A program made the translations under genes and the position numbers. A stretch of DNA of 64,000 nucleotides from Bryopsis sp. KO-2023. Taxonomy: Eukaryota; Chlorophyta; Ulvophyceae; Bryopsidales; Bryopsidaceae. How positions within the stretch are numbered: the stretch's first letter is position 1; each line of letters opens with the position of its first letter. The notes beneath the pieces were generated by a model. It made no database searches and had not been told where the DNA came from. It saw nothing but the letters and a program-made list of their open reading frames with translations. Location: positions 4,179,001 through 4,243,000 of the forward strand of contig BSYQ01000006.1 of assembly GCA_030272585.1 (NCBI GenBank), given 5' to 3'. Positions 36,851 through 47,846 of this stretch are shown piece after piece.

Positions 36851-37143
36851 GCAACCCTGGGAAATGCTGGTGGCGGAACTCCCATAGGCGTGAGAAGCAT
36901 CGGTGTCTGTGTCGGAGGAACGGCCGGTGCTGACACTACAGGGGTCGTCGAGATAGTGGCTGTGAGAGGTGCTGCAGTCGTTGCTACCACTGGGGCTGAC
37001 ACCGACACGCGCATTCCCGATGCCGAACGCCGGGTAGTAGGAGGCCTCGGAGGTTTGTCCATCGTAGAGCGATTCCGTAACCACGCTTTTCCCCTCCAAC
37101 TACCTCGTTGCTGATCCCTTCTGCTAAGCTGTTTCCCCGCCAA
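36851..37143 (-). pseudogene. ORF3 of B2, N-terminal part, split by A2
   Basis: Encodes the first 97 or so residues of B ORF3 (basic start, Pro/Thr/Val-rich segment), then runs into the A2 LTR. It matches 18876-19168 of B1. Confidence 0.9.
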
Positions 37144-37171
37144 ACTTACTTTAGTTTGGATTATCCGAGAT

Positions 37172-37420
37172 GTCTTGTCACACCGTCACATCGCTTGTAG
37201 CACCTCTAGCTTCGCTGCTACCAAAGGCGTCTAAGGGCTTGCTACGCTGGGGCTTTCAGAGGTCTTGTCACAGCGTCACATCGCTTGTAGCACCTCTATC
37301 TTTGCTGCTACCAAAGGCATCTAAGGGCTTGCTACGCTGGGGCTTTCAGAGGTCTTGTCACAGCGTCACATCGCTTGTAGCACCTCTATCTTTGCTGCTA
37401 CCGCTACCAAAGGCATCTAA
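37172..37420 (-). repeat. 90-bp tandem repeat of B2
   Basis: Same three-unit array as 19197-19445 of B1, with the same unit differences and partial third unit, so it predates the split of the two copies. Confidence 0.85.
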
Positions 37421-37432
37421 CCTTGCCAACCA

Positions 37433-40182
37433 CTAGCGCCTCCGGTGACGTCTCTTTTTGGTACACCCCTTTTCGAACTCCGCCACCTTTTCTTCCGCAT
37501 TTTCCAAGTTCGCTTCCGGTTCCCATGAATCCTCCGAAACATCATATCCTTTCCATCTTACCAAGTACTGGGTTTGTCCCCTGGATAAACTTGCGACCCA
37601 ACGTTGGTGACAGCTTCAAATCGTGCGTAGAAAGAAAGACTCTATCGCCGGGACAGTAGTGGCCTCCCCGCCGAAGACGGTTAGCGGTCCTCCGCTGACG
37701 CTCCTGAGCTCGGAAGAGGCAAGCCCGGGCCGCGACGAGGGCGGTAGTCCACGTAGCCCACCAGTCATCGGCAGCAGGCGAGAGAGTAGGAGCAGCACGA
37801 TCAATTGGGAGGCTAGGCTGATAGCCATAGACGAGGTAGAAAGGAGAAAATCCGGTAGACTCGTGAATGCTCGAATTATAGGCAAACTCCGCAGCAGAAA
37901 GGTGTAAATCCCAATCGCATCCAGTAGGCTGCACATAACTCCTTAGCACAGTTTGAACTGTCCGATTAGAACGTTCGGTTTGGCCATCAGTTTCTGGGTG
38001 GTAGGCACTCGACATAGCCAAGGTAGTGCCACAAAGTTGCCATAAGGCTCTCCAAAACGCTCCCGTGAACCGTGCATCTCTGTCAGAAGTGATGCTACAA
38101 GGTATGCCATGGAGCCGCACTATGTGGTCAAAGAAAAGTCGTGCCACCTCGGCTGCTGTGACAGTTTGCTGTGTGGGGATCAGATGTAGCATTTTGCTAA
38201 AGCGATCTACCACCACCAGGAGATAATTATGGCCTGCAGCAGTGGTGGGTAATGGACCCACGAAGTCTAACGCCACGTCTTGCCAACGTTCATCTGGAAC
38301 AGGAAGAGGTTGCAACAAACCCATCGGTTTTTGAGTAGAGGGTTTATTGCGTTGACAAGCCAAACAAGTAGCCACATACCGCTGCACACTTGCCGATACT
38401 TTGGGCCAGAAGTAGTGTTGCTGCACCCGAAAAAGGGTACGGCGACGCCCAAAATGTCCAGCTAAGGCAGAGTCATGACACTCCTGTAAAACGGTTGCTT
38501 GCATACTCCTGGGTATCCACCATTTCCAGGTTCCAGCGACGTGCCGCCACAACCGGACTCCATCCCACCGCACATGCGGTGGCTTGTGTGCTGCAACAAT
38601 TAAAGTGTTGCAAAGCGGGTCCTCCATATATGCGTTCTTCACCTTTTCCTGGAAGACGGTAGCACCTGCTACTGTGGCAAAGAGCTCCTCCTTTCGGACC
38701 TTTTGGTGTGTGGCACGGCTTAGCGCGTCGGCTACTACATTCTCCTTTCCTGGACGATACTTAATTTCGTATTTAAACTCCTGCAACACCTCCATCCAGC
38801 GAGCTTGGCGCTTGGAAAGATTTGGTTGTGTCTGTAGATAACGCAATGGCGCGTGATCAGTATAGATCACAAACTCCTGAGCATCGAGGTAATGTCGCCA
38901 AGTCCTCAAAGCATGGATTATAGCAAGAAGCTCCTTTTCATGGGTAGCATAGTTTAATTCCGCGGGATTAAGTTTCCGGCTTTCATAGGCCACAGGTTGT
39001 TGTCCATGTCCTTGATCTTGGGTAAGCACCGCTCCTACTGCATGGTCGGAGGCATCGGTGGTCACCTCAAATTTGAGCGCTGGATTAGGAATCAACAAGA
39101 CTGGTGCGTTGGCGAGGGCCTCCTTCAAACTCGCCATTGCAGTAGTCGCAGCCTCATCCCACTTCCACTCTGTGCTTTGTTTGAGTAAATGGGTCAAGGG
39201 CTGAGCTATGGCAGAAAAGCCTTTGATAAAACGGCGGTAGTAATTAGCTAGGCCCAAAAACGATCGGAGCTCCTTTAATGTTTGAGGTTCAGGCCACTCC
39301 CGAATCACCTGGATCTTTTCCTGTAATACTCCAACTCCCAAAGCACTGATCTCATGTCCGAGGAACTCCACCTTGGTATTGCCAATCTCACACTTCTTGT
39401 TAGAAACATAGAGTTTCTGCTCCCGTAGCACCTGGAAGATTTTCCGTAGATGCCCTTTGTGTTCCCGCCAACTCCGACTGTAAACTAGTATGTCATCCAA
39501 ATAGACAACACAGAAAACGTCCAAATACTCGTGCAACACATGGTGCATAGTATTCATGAACGTGGCAGGAGCGTTTGTGAGCCCAAAGGGTAGCACCACG
39601 TACTCGTAGAGTCCATAGCGCGTGCGGAATGCCGTTTTCTCACAATCTTCAGGCTCGAGACGTACTTGGTGGTAACCAGAACAAAGGTCAATCTTACTGA
39701 AGACCTTACACCCTTGTACCTGGTCCATGAGGTCCTCTATCCTTGGGATGGGGTAGCGATTTTTAATAGTGAGTTTGTTTAGGGCTCTATAATCGACGCA
39801 CATCCTTAGCTTGCCATTCTTCTTGGGAACAAAAATCACCGGTGCTCCCCATGGCGACTTGCTGGGTTGAATGAAGCCTTGTTCAAGCAACTCAACGAGT
39901 TGCTTCTTCAGTTCTTTCTGCTCCGTGATGCTGAGTCGATACAACCCTTTCTTCTGCGGGACGGCCCCTTCCACTAACTCTATCTTATGACGTACGCCTC
40001 GGTCCGGGGGTAGCTCGCTTGGTAACTCATCCCGAAATAATTCGCCAAACTCACTCCTAATTTGCTGCTCCAATCGTTGTGATTCCTCTTTCTTTTCCAG
40101 GCATTTAGGAGCTCCTGCTAGTAGGTTATCCTCTTTTGCTGCAAACACTTGGACTAAGAAAGCAGGCTCTCCTTTTCTTATT
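37433..40182 (-). pseudogene. pol: Pol of B2, central and C-terminal part, deleted and split by A3
   Basis: Carries the end of the protease-RT linker, reverse transcriptase (VVYLDD), RNase H and integrase, near-identical to B1. At 37587-37590 about 241 bp present in B1 (19613-19853) are missing, with two A bases at the junction. The net loss of 239 bp shifts the frame, ends the protein at 37542, and removes the GPF module and most of the chromodomain. A3 inserted at 40182 separates the protease and gag side. B2 is therefore defective twice in pol. Confidence 0.93.
40178..40182. other. Target site duplication of A3, left copy
   Basis: TTATT, repeated at 50277-50281 after the A3 3' LTR. Confidence 0.95.
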
Positions 40183-40602
40183 TGTTAGTCTTTTAGCGCT
40201 ATACGAGGTAGTTTGGGATAGAGCCGAGGGTGGCTGACGCATGTGGGTTCACGAGTAAGACAGATTAGACCCAGAGTTTGGGGCATGCGTCAGCGTACTA
40301 CACTTAGGGGTACTTAAGAGGCCCACTCGTTGTTTTGACATTCACTTTATTTTGTAAGAACTCGGGATTCGTGGGATTGGTGTGTTCCCGCTTGTGTGTG
40401 TGTTTGTGTGTGTGTGTGTTAAGTGTTTGCCTGACGCAATCACTTCCCAACCCAAGTGCTCTAGTAGCGTTCACAACCGCGCTAGCTAGAGAGTTGTCTA
40501 AACCAACAAACCCCACAAGTATACTTGCGTTAGCCAGCAAGTTATCACGAATCCAATCAACACAGCCGACCACTATTGCGTCACCCACAAGCTTCACTAT
40601 CA
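40183..40602 (+). repeat. 5' LTR of A3 (420 bp)
   Basis: TGTTAGTC to CACTATCA, followed by AT and the PBS. It reads identical to the 3' LTR at 49857-50276. Confidence 0.96.
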
Positions 40603-40604
40603 AT

Positions 40605-40616
40605 TGGTTTCGGAGC
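40605..40616 (+). other. Primer-binding site of A3
   Basis: TGGTTTCGGAGC, as in A2 and in B, C, F and G. Confidence 0.8.
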
Positions 40617-40747
40617 TAGGCAAGAACTTTAAGTTCTTGAGATCGAAACTTGTGAACGTGGCGCAACAAACGTTTTTGTTTGTTTGTTTGGTAGAGAGAA
40701 ACTCCAACCGTGGTTGTTGAGTACTCCCAAATAGTGGCTGAGAGACC

Positions 40748-43399
40748 ATGGCTGACCATGAACACGCATTGGCAGTGCGCGAGCCTCAAGTTGAAGAGCC
40801 AGGGATTGAACCTGAGTTCGATGAGGAATTGCCTGACGCACCCAATGTTGTGTATCAACAAATAAACGTCCAGAACATCCACAATGTCCAGCAAGCAGCT
40901 GTCGACATAGACATGGGAGCTGATGCGGAAGCCTTAAGAGAGGATGTGGATGCGGTCCATGACCGTGTGGACGATTTAGCCCACGGGCTAAGGGGTCACC
41001 TGCAGCAAGTTGACCAGACACTGGGGCAGAGGCTAGCCCATGCTGAGGCCTCTGTGTCGAACCAACTGGCTGGCGCATCAGAGGTGATCGGGCAGGCGCT
41101 GGAAACACAGCACCAGCATGCGCAACAGGTTGAGGCCACACAGCATGCGGTGGTGTCGCAACAGCAGAAGCTGGATTCAGTAGCGGCTCAACATAGTCGA
41201 TACGAGCAGAGGCTATTACGCCAAGATATCGACCATAGAAAAGAAAGAGCCGAGATCAAAGCTTCTGTGGACGCAATAACGAGGAGGATGGATGCCGCAG
41301 ACATTCTAGCGGACTCTCGTTTTGCTGACCTAAAAGAAGCAACTGAAGCATCAGCACTTCAGTTAAAACAACTCTCCGAGTTATCCCTTGTTCAAGGGCG
41401 GAGAATTGAAGGCTTATTAGGAACTGTTGCGGATTCCAACGAAAAAGTCGAACGGACTCTAGAATTGTTTCGGGAGTCCTTGCACAAACAAGGTGCTGAG
41501 GTGAAGCGTTTGCAGAGCTCAAGAGTAGCAATTCAAAAAGATTTGATTGCCTTGGAGAAAAAGGCATCCAAAACCTGGGATCAGCAGCAAGATGCAGCTG
41601 ATGTGGTTGCCTTAAGATTATCTGGCCTGGAACGAAGCATGGAGGATGTGAGTGGCGGAAGCCAGAGTGCCCAAAGTGGAAGTGATGCTCGAGCAGTATC
41701 ACCAGAGCGAGAAGAATCAACTTCTCCTGAGCCTGAGGACTCAGCCTTTGGGATGCCGCTGCCGAAGAAATCAGTAAAGCAGTTGGCTGCATCATGGCCG
41801 CCACTAGACCAGAGCTTCGCGGTAGGAATGGTTGGGGCAGGAACCTCAACAATACCGGCTCCTCCAGCAGTACAGGTCGAGGAGGGTGAAATTGTTGCTG
41901 CAGAAGCACCACCATGCACTGTAGTGGATAGCGCACCAGACGCTGATTTCACATTCCCTCAGTTGATACCTCCAAGTACAAGAGCTCAGCCTGGAGTACG
42001 CATCTCAGAACCCGACTCTGCCGATGGATCACGTAGACCCACACGAACTAACCCAAGAGTTCTCTCCTCAGCAGAAGTGTTATATCAAATTGACCTTGAG
42101 CGTGCTAAGGCACAGGTCAGAGAAGAGAAAGGAAAAGAACCCATGCAGATCCCCACACGTACTGGAAGATTGGGACTTGGGTTAAGTGCTTTGGGAGCAA
42201 GGGTAGAAAATAATCCCTTTGCTGCACTTGGTTCATATGAGTCTACTGGTGGACCCAGTCGAGTTCCTCGCATGCGTGGTAACTTTGGAGACCCTGGTGA
42301 TGACGACCCAGATGATGATGGCGGTGATGATTACCGCGACAGACGAAACCGCCCACCTTCCCGCATTCCAGGTGCGCCTGATGGCGGTGGAGGTGGTGGC
42401 GGCGGTGGAGATGGTGGAGGCGGTGGACCTCCCGGTGGACCTCCTGATGGAGGTGGAGGTGGAGGTGGCGCTGGACCGGCAGGCCCAGGACCTCCTAGGC
42501 AAGGACAGTGGTTGCCTAGCACCGTCAAGTTGCAAATGCCTCGCGCATTTAACGGAAGTGGAGAACCAAAAGCCCGTAAATGGCAAGTGCTCATGACGCG
42601 GTACTTGAGAACCTGCGGAGTGCATGAAGCACAGTGGCAATCGATTATGGCCACTAACCTTTATGGGGCTGCCTCGGATTGGTTAACGATGCAAGAGTTG
42701 AAAATTCACCGAGGTGAAAGACCACCCTTCCGTGACTGGATGGACTTCATGGATGGCTTAGCTACAGCTTTCGAATTCTCTAGTGATCGAGATGAAGCGT
42801 GGCGTGACCTCCACAAACTCAAGCAGACTGGAACCGTGAAACAGTTCGTTAAAGAGTTTCAGCGGTTAGTCTTGAGGATTCCAGACCTCGAAGAGGATCA
42901 CCAGTATTTGCTCTTCGTGGATGGACTTAAAAGTGAAGTTCAGAAGTTAGTCGCAGCAACGGTACCTCGAGATGTCGAGGCTGCCATCATATCCGCCGAA
43001 CGATTGGAAGCCCTTGGAGTTGGAACACAAGGCCAAGGAGGGCAGACCAATCCGAAAAAGAAAGGAGTCTGGCGTGGTGGAAGAAAGAAAAAAGGCCAGA
43101 ATCAGGGTCAGCAGCAGCAGAACCCTACACCACCAGCCCAAGCACCACCACAAGCTGCCGCAGGAGTACAACAGCAGCAGCAACAGCAACAAGGACGAGG
43201 AGGAGGACGTGGTGGTGGTGGACGTGGACGCGGTGGTGGTAACCGTGGAAGAGGACAAGCCAATCAGGGAAGACAGAACCCCCAGGGGGGAGGGGGATAT
43301 CATTGTTATCTTTGTGGAAAGAAGGGTCACCCTGTGAGGCAATGTCCTAGATTGGAGGAGGTGAAAAACCTCCCCGATGTAAAAAAAATGTTAAACTGA
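40748..43399 (+). CDS. gag: Gag polyprotein of A3
   Basis: 883 residues with the same domains as A2 (coiled coil, disordered acidic region, Gly/Pro linker, capsid-like domain, RGG, CCHC knuckle). It starts at the first ATG after the PBS. A few substitutions separate it from A2 (Asp-His for Asp-Arg near the start, Asp for Gly in the Gly linker, Pro for Gln after the capsid domain). It ends TTA AAC TGA. Confidence 0.96.
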   Translation: MADHEHALAVREPQVEEPGIEPEFDEELPDAPNVVYQQINVQNIHNVQQAAVDIDMGADAEALREDVDAVHDRVDDLAHGLRGHLQQVDQTLGQRLAHAEASVSNQLAGASEVIGQALETQHQHAQQVEATQHAVVSQQQKLDSVAAQHSRYEQRLLRQDIDHRKERAEIKASVDAITRRMDAADILADSRFADLKEATEASALQLKQLSELSLVQGRRIEGLLGTVADSNEKVERTLELFRESLHKQGAEVKRLQSSRVAIQKDLIALEKKASKTWDQQQDAADVVALRLSGLERSMEDVSGGSQSAQSGSDARAVSPEREESTSPEPEDSAFGMPLPKKSVKQLAASWPPLDQSFAVGMVGAGTSTIPAPPAVQVEEGEIVAAEAPPCTVVDSAPDADFTFPQLIPPSTRAQPGVRISEPDSADGSRRPTRTNPRVLSSAEVLYQIDLERAKAQVREEKGKEPMQIPTRTGRLGLGLSALGARVENNPFAALGSYESTGGPSRVPRMRGNFGDPGDDDPDDDGGDDYRDRRNRPPSRIPGAPDGGGGGGGGGDGGGGGPPGGPPDGGGGGGGAGPAGPGPPRQGQWLPSTVKLQMPRAFNGSGEPKARKWQVLMTRYLRTCGVHEAQWQSIMATNLYGAASDWLTMQELKIHRGERPPFRDWMDFMDGLATAFEFSSDRDEAWRDLHKLKQTGTVKQFVKEFQRLVLRIPDLEEDHQYLLFVDGLKSEVQKLVAATVPRDVEAAIISAERLEALGVGTQGQGGQTNPKKKGVWRGGRKKKGQNQGQQQQNPTPPAQAPPQAAAGVQQQQQQQQGRGGGRGGGGRGRGGGNRGRGQANQGRQNPQGGGGYHCYLCGKKGHPVRQCPRLEEVKNLPDVKKMLN

Positions 43400-46300
43400 C
43401 CGCCAGGCAGGAAACTGCTTCGTCTGAGCCTGGCCGACGCAAACGTCGTAAGCGAAATAGAGTTCGTAGGCGGCGTAGGAAGCATAGATCAAAAGTAGGT
43501 GCCTCGAAAAAGGGTAAAAGTACTCACAGCGGAAAACCTGAGGAGCGGACTAGTACACCGCGTGAAGAGAGAACAGAGACACTCTCCACATCTACCCAAT
43601 CGGCACATGACAACTGCGATTGGAACAATGAACAGAAGGAAAGCACACCGGATGAGATGGACGCGCCTCATGCGTCATCTGCATCTCTTCCCTCTGTTAG
43701 TGAATCTGTGGGCTCATTGGAGTCGCAGAGTAGTCTACAGGAGTCCCTGCCTGCAGACGTAGACGATAGTGGGTCAGAAACAACCCAGCGGTCTACCACA
43801 GAGCGAGTTAATGTGTCAGAAGTTCGATCAACTTCGTCAACCAAGGGTGACACATGCCCTCTGTTAAAAATTCAAGAAGTGCCTGTGAGAGGGTACGAAG
43901 TAAAAGCACGGATCAAGACCACGGACCTTTATGCATTCATTGATTGTGGAAGTACCGCAAACTATATCAATGATAAGGTAGCGCGTGATCTCGGGTTGTC
44001 GATTACACCAAGCTCAAAGAGAGCAATGTTGGCAAACGGAGATATTAAAGAACTGGCTGGCAGCTGTAACAACCTCCGAGTAAAGATAGGAGGGCTGAAG
44101 TGCAAAATGAAAGCGGATCTGTTCCCAGACCTTGGTTATGACCTAATATTGGGCATGCCTTGGTTGCAGAAAGAAAACCCCCGCATAGACTTTCAGCAAA
44201 ATGAGATTTCAGTTTGCAAAAACAGCCAAGTGTTTCATCTCCCGTTGCGTCATCCAACCCAAGAGAGTATTGAACCTGAACGAAAAGTACAGTCGATACT
44301 GCAAGAAGTGCCAGTGACTGAGTGTTCAGCTAAACGAATGATGCGTCATCTCAAAACAGAGACAGCATTCATGGTTGTAGTGCAAGAATCTGAAGAGAAA
44401 GCTTTAGGCCAACATGAATTGCCTGACGCAATAGAGCGAACACAGCCATTCAACACTGAGGATGAGATTGGTAAACTTATTCGTTCAGACACCCCTGCCG
44501 AAATTAAAAAGGTGGTAGAAACACACCGTGGTGTGTTCCCTCGTGATTTACCCCCAGGGATCCCTCCGAAGAGAAAAGGTCATGAATTTAAGATAGACCT
44601 GGAGGATCCAACACCTATCCATCGTCCAATATACAAGCTTTCACCAGCAGAGCTGGATGAAGTGAAAGCACAAGTGGACTACCTTCTGGAACAGAAGAAA
44701 ATCAAACCATCCGAGTCCCCTTGGGGCGCGCCAATCCTGTTTGTACCGAAAAAGGATGGAGGCTTAAGGATGTGTGTGGATTACAGGTGGATCAATAAGG
44801 TGACGGTGAAAAACCGATATCCTTTACCCCTGCCAGAAGAATTGATGGATAGAGTGTTCAAAGCCAAAGTGTTCTCGAAGTTAGATCTGCGATCAGGCTA
44901 TTGGCAATTTCCAGTAAGGCCATCTGATACAGATAAAACAGCGTTCCGCACGAGATACGGTCACTTTGAGTTTTTGGTAGCGCCTTTTGGGCTAACCAAT
45001 TGCCCAGCGCAATTCCAAACTCTAGTGCAAGACCTACTCGCAGAGTTTTTAGATGATTTTGTTGTTGTCTTTATCGATGACATACTCATCTTCTCTGAAA
45101 ACATGGAACAGCATGCCGAACACTTAGAGAAAGTCCTGTCGCGACTAGCAGAATATCAGCTTTTTGCTAAGGCAAGTAAAAGTGAGCTGGCTGTCGCAAC
45201 AGTAGACTATCTTGGCTACCGCATTAGCGGAAGTGGGTTAAAACCACAGGAACAAAAAGTGAAGGCAGTGAAGGAGTGGAAGGAACTACAGAGTGTTAGT
45301 GATGTACGTAGTTTCCTTGGAATGGTTTCATACTACAGGAAATTCATTCCCCAGTTTGCACATGTTGCTGGACCACTCCATGACTTAGTGAAAAAAGACC
45401 ATCCCTGGAGATGGGGACAGGTTGAGCGTGGCGCATTCAATGAACTGAAAAAGCGTTTAAGTCAAGCTCCCGTCCTTATTTTTCCAGATGCGTCACTGCC
45501 TTACACTGTGATCACTGATGCGTCGAATGAGGCCATCGGTGCCGTGTTAACACAGGATCACGGAGAGGGGCTACAGCCAATAGCTTACCTCTCACGTAGA
45601 TTCAAGCCTGCCGAGCTTAACTATGCACCATACGACAAAGAGTTGTGTGCAATATGTTATGCGATGGTGCAGTGGAGACATTATCTAGAAGGTTGTGCGG
45701 GTGGAGTAACAGTGTTCACTGACCACCAACCTCTGACGCATATTCTGTCGCAGAGGAACCTTTCTAGAACCCAAGCAAGATGGCTTGAGGCGGGGTACCT
45801 GACTTCGATCAACCCCAAGATCTCCTATATTAAAGGCAAGGCTAATGTGTTAGCAGATGCTCTCTCCCGCAGTGTTCCTAAGCCCGTGGAAACTGCGATG
45901 AACATTTCCACTTGGCAAGTGCATCAAGCAAGCCAAGACGAGTGGAAACAAGCCCTCCAAGCTGATAACTCCTTGGTGAAGATCTTGCGGAAGCTTGAGA
46001 GTGGCGAGGAAGTTGAGGGATATTTCCTCAGAGAGGGAATACTCTGGACGGTCCCAAAGAGAGGGTTAGTCGAGAAAGTGGTGGTTCCTAAAGGCCAGCG
46101 CAATAAGATCATGAAGGAGTGCCATGAGACACCTTCAGCAGGCCATACAGGACCAGCGCGAACAGGAGAAATCCTAGCGCGGCGATATTGGTGGAAGGGG
46201 TGGATGAATGAGTTGAAGGCATTTGTGCGCGAATGCCCTGTGTGCCAACAAATAAAGGCTGACACACAGAAGCCTATGGGCTTACTTCAACCCCTGCCAA

Positions 46301-47397
46301 TACCTGAGCGGAAGTGGGAGCAGATTACCACTGACTTGGTGACAGATCTACCAGCATCCAATGGGTTTAGTGCTGTAGCTGTCTTTGTCGATAGACTTAC
46401 CAAGTTTGTGCATTTCGCCCCATGTACTAAAGAGATTACCGCTGCAGGATACGCCCAACTTTTTATCGAACATGTTTACCGCAACCATGGCCTACCTAAA
46501 GTGATTGTGTCTGATCGAGACCCTCGCTTTACCAGCAAGTTCTGGCAGACGCTTTTTAAAGCTCTGGGTACAGAGATTCGTATGAGTACAGCTTACCACC
46601 CTCAGACGGATGGGCAGAGTGAGGTTACCATACGTACTCTGGAAAATTTTCTAAGGCCATATGCTGAGAGGTATCCCCATAAGTGGGTTGAGTATTTACC
46701 TACAGCAGAGTTTGCAGCAAACAATGCAGTGAATGCGAGTACAGGGTTCGCACCTGCATACTTGATGTATGGGTACCATCCAGAAACACCAAACATTGGT
46801 GGGACGGCAACGCAATTTCAAGTGGAAGCAGTTAAGACTATGGTAGCACGGATGGCACAGGACTTAGATACCGCAAAAGCATATTACTCTAGAGCACAAC
46901 ACAGAATGTGTGTGAGTGCAAACAAGAAGAGGAAAGATATTGCTTTTGAGAAAGGGGATAAAGTCCTGATAAAAAGCCGTTTTATTCCGTTGGCTGCTTT
47001 GAACAAAGTGAGTCCCAAACTGCGCCGTCGATTTGTGGGTCCCTTTGAAATTGTGGAGAAAATATCAAAGGTGGCTTACAGAGTTCAACTTCCGGAAACA
47101 TGGCTCATTCACCCAGTGTTTCATGTTTCTAAGTTCAAGCGTTATCACGCCTCGAGTGATAACAGCAGGCAAATACAACCTCCAGAAGGAGAGTTGATTG
47201 GTAGCGAAGTAGAGTATGAGGTCGAAAATATCCTAAGGGCTAGAGGTAAACGCAATCGTGAATACCTAGTGCTGTGGAAAGGATACGATCTACTTGACGC
47301 TACTTGGGAACCTGAAGCTAATCTGGTTAACGCACCAGATATACTTCGCGCATTTAAAGAGAAAGAAAGAAAAGAGTTGCAGAAAGGAAGAGAATAG
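43381..47397 (+). CDS. pol: Pol polyprotein of A3
   Basis: Open in the -1 frame from the A-run at 43381; first ATG 43657 (1246 aa from there). All catalytic motifs match A1 (protease DCGS, RT FIDD, RNase H, integrase HHCC and DD35E) and the chromodomain keeps Leu at the position changed in A2. Near 43510 a small insertion relative to A1 and A2 (AGGGTAAAAGT for AGGTTTGT) adds one codon in the basic spacer before the first ATG and keeps the frame. It is the best candidate for an active master copy in the window. Confidence 0.96.
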   Translation, partial: KKNVKLTARQETASSEPGRRKRRKRNRVRRRRRKHRSKVGASKKGKSTHSGKPEERTSTPREERTETLSTSTQSAHDNCDWNNEQKESTPDEMDAPHASSASLPSVSESVGSLESQSSLQESLPADVDDSGSETTQRSTTERVNVSEVRSTSSTKGDTCPLLKIQEVPVRGYEVKARIKTTDLYAFIDCGSTANYINDKVARDLGLSITPSSKRAMLANGDIKELAGSCNNLRVKIGGLKCKMKADLFPDLGYDLILGMPWLQKENPRIDFQQNEISVCKNSQVFHLPLRHPTQESIEPERKVQSILQEVPVTECSAKRMMRHLKTETAFMVVVQESEEKALGQHELPDAIERTQPFNTEDEIGKLIRSDTPAEIKKVVETHRGVFPRDLPPGIPPKRKGHEFKIDLEDPTPIHRPIYKLSPAELDEVKAQVDYLLEQKKIKPSESPWGAPILFVPKKDGGLRMCVDYRWINKVTVKNRYPLPLPEELMDRVFKAKVFSKLDLRSGYWQFPVRPSDTDKTAFRTRYGHFEFLVAPFGLTNCPAQFQTLVQDLLAEFLDDFVVVFIDDILIFSENMEQHAEHLEKVLSRLAEYQLFAKASKSELAVATVDYLGYRISGSGLKPQEQKVKAVKEWKELQSVSDVRSFLGMVSYYRKFIPQFAHVAGPLHDLVKKDHPWRWGQVERGAFNELKKRLSQAPVLIFPDASLPYTVITDASNEAIGAVLTQDHGEGLQPIAYLSRRFKPAELNYAPYDKELCAICYAMVQWRHYLEGCAGGVTVFTDHQPLTHILSQRNLSRTQARWLEAGYLTSINPKISYIKGKANVLADALSRSVPKPVETAMNISTWQVHQASQDEWKQALQADNSLVKILRKLESGEEVEGYFLREGILWTVPKRGLVEKVVVPKGQRNKIMKECHETPSAGHTGPARTGEILARRYWWKGWMNELKAFVRECPVCQQIKADTQKPMGLLQPLPIPERKWEQITTDLVTDLPASNGFSAVAVFVDRLTKFVHFAPCTKEITAAGYAQLFIEHVYRNHGLPKVIVSDRDPRFTSKFWQTLFKALGTEIRMSTAYHPQTDGQSEVTIRTLENFLRPYAERYPHKWVEYLPTAEFAANNAVNASTGFAPAYLMYGYHPETPNIGGTATQFQVEAVKTMVARMAQDLDTAKAYYSRAQHRMCVSANKKRKDIAFEKGDKVLIKSRFIPLAALNKVSPKLRRRFVGPFEIVEKISKVAYRVQLPETWLIHPVFHVSKFKRYHASSDNSRQIQPPEGELIGSEVEYEVENILRARGKRNREYLVLWKGYDLLDATWEPEANLVNAPDILRAFKEKERKELQKGRE

Positions 47398-47846
47398 GGA
47401 AACAGAGTGTTTGATGGCTAAGGTGGAACTCCTTATTGCAAGGGGGCGCGAAAAAGGATACCTTAGAAAAACTCTGTCGACTTCCAAACCAACTCTTTAA
47501 CTTTAGTGCGTTAGGTGCCTAAGTTATTTGGCTGGCGCAGTAAGTGTAGCTTCAGTAGTACTTTAGAAACCGGGCAAACGATGTCACATTCGAGATAGTG
47601 TGGTTGTTCCGAGAAAACCCCTATCAAGTGACGTGTTGAGGTGGTCTTGACGAGACTCCAACCGAGCGAAACGTTGGTGTCTCACCCCAATAACCCAACG
47701 AGGAAAGTGTACGAGTCACCCAGCCTTATAAGCGCAGCCCTCGAACCATTTTGCCCTAGTGTTTGTGTAAACGGAGCGAGCTCCTGAGTGAAAAAGAGTC
47801 TAAAGACGCACAAACCGTTGTTATTTCTTTCTTTCCGACAAACATA
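47398..47846 (+). promoter_or_regulatory. pol-ORF3 intergenic region of A3 with TATA-like box
   Basis: Noncoding, matching A1 and A2. TATAAG is at 47727-47732, 120 bp before the conserved ORF3 ATG. Confidence 0.4.
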
